Shown one piece after another: positions 61,840-64,000 of a stretch of 64,000 nucleotides of DNA. The DNA comes from Roseivivax lentus. GTDB lineage: Bacteria; Pseudomonadota; Alphaproteobacteria; Rhodobacterales; Rhodobacteraceae. The stretch covers positions 55,754-119,753 of the forward strand of contig NZ_FTOQ01000012.1 of NCBI RefSeq assembly GCF_900156805.1, written 5' to 3'. The position numbers and the translations under genes are program-made. A model generated the notes under the pieces. The model was given only the letters and a program-made list of their open reading frames with translations, was not told where the DNA came from and made no database searches. Positions within the stretch are counted from its first letter, which is position 1, and each line of letters begins with the position of its first letter.

Positions 61840-63671
61840 GCGGGGATACGGCAAATCGCAGCGACGCAGCTCCTGTTGCCAGGCAGGACAAGGTGGCAAG
61901 CACCCTTGCCGTCATCATGGTCTGCGTTTCTGTTGCTTGGGCCGCGGGCCTGCACCGTGCGCTCAGGCTGTCTGTCTATACCGAACAATTCCTGGCGGCC
62001 GTTCTCGCCTTGGCGCTGGCCTATGTTTTCCTGACCAAACCGGTCCGGCGGCTTCCCAAAGGGCCTGGACGAGCCGTCGATCTGGCACTTGCCGGGACAG
62101 CGCTGGCTGGTGGCCTTTGGCTGGCCATCTATTACCCCGATCTGTCCTTGGCGGCGGCGATCAATCCTATGGATGCGCTTTGGGTATCGGTGGCCGTAAT
62201 AGTGACGCTTATCTTCGCGCTCTTCCGGGTCGCGGGGTGGCCCTTGACCGGGATCGTGCTGGCCTTCGCGGCATACGGACTTTGGGGAAGCGCATTGCCC
62301 GGACAATTCCAGGCGCTTCCCGTGTCTCCGCAACGGCTCGCCTCGCAGCTTGCACTTGATACAGGTGGCGTGTTGGGCACGCCGCTTGCCATCGCAGCCA
62401 CCGTCGTTGTCATCTTCGTAGCCTTCGGGCGCCTTCTTGATCACTTTGGCGGTGCCGCGTTCTTCACCGATCTTGCGGCGGCGATCATGGGCGGGTTTCG
62501 CGGCGGGGCAGCCAAGATCTCCATCGTGGCATCCTCCCTGTTCGGAGCGATCTCGGGCAGTGCCGTGTCGAATGTTGCAACAACCGGCATAGTCACGATC
62601 CCCCTGATGCGGCGCTCCGGCTTCCGGGCAGAGACGGCCGGCGGGATCGAAGCCGTCGCCTCGACCGGTGGCCAATTGACGCCGCCGGTGATGGGTGCGG
62701 CTGCGTTCCTGATGGCCGAGTTCCTGAACATTCCCTATTCCGAAGTCGTGCTGGCTGCGCTTATCCCGGCGGCCCTTTATTACTTCGCGCTCTTTCTTCA
62801 GGCCGACCTGACAGCGGCGCGCGACGGCATATCCGGAATGCCTGCCGATGAACGCCCGAACACGGGGCGTGTGCTCAAGTCAGGCTGGTTGTTTATCCTG
62901 CCCTTCGTTGCTCTGATCTGGGCGCTTTTTGCGCTCAATTATCGGCCGGCCACGGCGGGTCTGGTCGCCTGCGGAGCCCTTGTCCTGATCGGTCTTCTCT
63001 TGCCGCGGGCCTGGACCCGCCTGCGCCCGGACCGGCTTGTTGCCGCCATCGCGGCGGGCGGGCCGAGCTTTGCGCAGATCGTCGTCATCACTGCGGCGGC
63101 GGGAATCGTGATCGGTGTATTGAACGAAACCGGTCTGAGCTTCGGCATGACGTCCTACCTCGTGACCTTTGCCCGGGAAGACGCGCTTTCGCTTCTCTTC
63201 CTCGCGGCATTCGTCTCGATCGTCCTTGGCATGGGTATGCCGACCATTGCGGTCTATGTGCTGCTGGCGGCGCTCGTCGCGCCTGCGCTGACACGTCTCG
63301 GAATTGAGCCAACGGCCGCGCACTTGTTCGTTCTTTATTTTGGCATGATGTCCATGATTACCCCGCCGGTGGCGATTGCGGCTTTCGCCGCTGCTGCCTT
63401 GACGGGTGCGGGGCCGATGCGCACGGCTTTCGCGGCGCTTCGTTTCGGCTGGCCGGCCTTCGTGCTGCCCTTTTCATTCGCTTATAATCCGGCTCTGATC
63501 CTCAAGGGTAGTATCGCGGCTGCGGCGGTCTCAATGATACTGGCTATCGCGGGGGTCGGGATGATTTCGATCGCTCTGGCGGGGTGGATGACCAAGCCGC
63601 TGGGATGGGTGAGCCGTACCTTGCTTGGTCTCGTCGGCGGCGCCCTGATCCTCTGGCCCGTTCTGATCTGA
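61836..63671 (+). CDS. TRAP transporter fused permease (DctQ-DctM)
   Basis: A 611-residue membrane protein started by GTG 61836. The first 200 residues hold about five helices of the small DctQ part. The DctM part follows, with FGAISGSAVSNVATTGIVTI, TGGQLTPPVMGAAAFLMAEF, GMGMPTIAVYVLLAALVAPA and MMSMITPPVAIAAFAAAALTG, all hallmarks of the large TRAP subunit. Such fused permeases pair with TAXI receptors and use an ion gradient, usually Na+. It ends the cluster, with no gene close behind. Confidence 0.93.
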   Translation: MSGDTANRSDAAPVARQDKVASTLAVIMVCVSVAWAAGLHRALRLSVYTEQFLAAVLALALAYVFLTKPVRRLPKGPGRAVDLALAGTALAGGLWLAIYYPDLSLAAAINPMDALWVSVAVIVTLIFALFRVAGWPLTGIVLAFAAYGLWGSALPGQFQALPVSPQRLASQLALDTGGVLGTPLAIAATVVVIFVAFGRLLDHFGGAAFFTDLAAAIMGGFRGGAAKISIVASSLFGAISGSAVSNVATTGIVTIPLMRRSGFRAETAGGIEAVASTGGQLTPPVMGAAAFLMAEFLNIPYSEVVLAALIPAALYYFALFLQADLTAARDGISGMPADERPNTGRVLKSGWLFILPFVALIWALFALNYRPATAGLVACGALVLIGLLLPRAWTRLRPDRLVAAIAAGGPSFAQIVVITAAAGIVIGVLNETGLSFGMTSYLVTFAREDALSLLFLAAFVSIVLGMGMPTIAVYVLLAALVAPALTRLGIEPTAAHLFVLYFGMMSMITPPVAIAAFAAAALTGAGPMRTAFAALRFGWPAFVLPFSFAYNPALILKGSIAAAAVSMILAIAGVGMISIALAGWMTKPLGWVSRTLLGLVGGALILWPVLI

Positions 63672-64000
63672 CATGGCAACGAATTCATGCCGGACGACCG
63701 CAAGAGGTGGATCCCGTCTCCTGCGCTCCACTGCTTTGCCGGGACAGCCCGCGCGGACCGCCTTTTCGCGGTCTAAAGGCGCAGCTGAATAGATTTATCC
63801 GAATCCGAGACCGCGCAATCGCAAAATCGGACCTTAGCTGCTTGGCGGAGCAGCGTCTGCTATGGGGCCGTTCGCGTCGGATGCGCTCCTTTGGCAGTTA
63901 GGGCGTATTCCGTTGAAAAACTCGGCTCGGCGGGCGATTTGCCCTTCGTGCAAGATTTGCGGCGCATGCGCCTGACCTACCTCAGCTGGCGACTTCCGGA
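63672..64000. other. Right-edge intergenic region
   Basis: No gene is supported in the last 330 bases. GACCGC (63756-63761) and GCGGTC (63768-63773) form a small hairpin without a T-run. GTATTCCGTTGAAAAACTCGG near 63904-63925 resembles the ends of some IS5-type elements in Rhodobacterales by memory, but the matching element would lie outside the window, so this is only a hint. Confidence 0.3.

Overview
The window is GC-rich, densely packed bacterial chromosome. Twin-arginine leaders, TAXI-type TRAP transport, FCD-type GntR control, an NQR-type redox pump and long runs of ATGA-overlapping genes together suggest an alphaproteobacterium, probably a marine Rhodobacterales (Roseobacter-like) strain. 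That assignment is inference from gene style; no rRNA or marker gene is present.

Left part (1-10.3 kb). A leftward operon encodes a PotABCD-like ABC importer (ATPase, Tat-exported binding protein, two permeases) followed by an Asp/Glu/hydantoin racemase-family gene cut by the window edge. It is divergent from a GntR/FCD regulator and a GNAT acetyltransferase, with inverted repeats between them. Next comes a 1235-residue secreted protein joining a subtilisin (S8) domain to a von Willebrand A domain, closed by a clear terminator.

Redox part (10.4-18.9 kb). A leftward nqrABCDEF-apbE-nqrM-CBS operon faces a divergent pentaheme cytochrome c gene. The Fe-S and FAD sites of NqrD, NqrE and NqrF and the flavinylation motif of NqrC are intact, but NqrB is only 259 residues and lacks its SGAT flavinylation motif. 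nqrM is a 58-codon gene.

Accessory island (18.9-45.4 kb). An AT-richer orphan gene, a YhaO/YhaN (SbcD/SbcC-like) nuclease-ATPase pair, and nested IS256/IS3 remnants lead to a three-gene leftward operon with ATGA overlaps: a 1027-residue protein of unknown family, a 1648-residue SF2 helicase with a DUF1998-like C-terminus, and a 2055-residue STAND-like ATPase. The operon is divergent from a recombination module: a small HTH protein, a complete tyrosine recombinase, a 59-residue overlapping ORF and a second, atypical recombinase. This is the best candidate for an undescribed (possibly defence) system.

Galactoside part (45.8-58.5 kb). A frameshifted galM and a LacI regulator face an operon of a CUT1 sugar ABC importer, a GH5/clan-A-like glycosidase, an MsmK-type ATPase and galE-galT-galK. 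The logic is import of a galactose-containing oligosaccharide, intracellular hydrolysis and Leloir conversion. A PfkB sugar kinase just downstream is interrupted.

Right part (58.9-64 kb). A LysR regulator is divergent from an alpha/beta hydrolase, a TAXI binding protein and a fused TRAP permease. The last 330 bases contain no recognisable gene.
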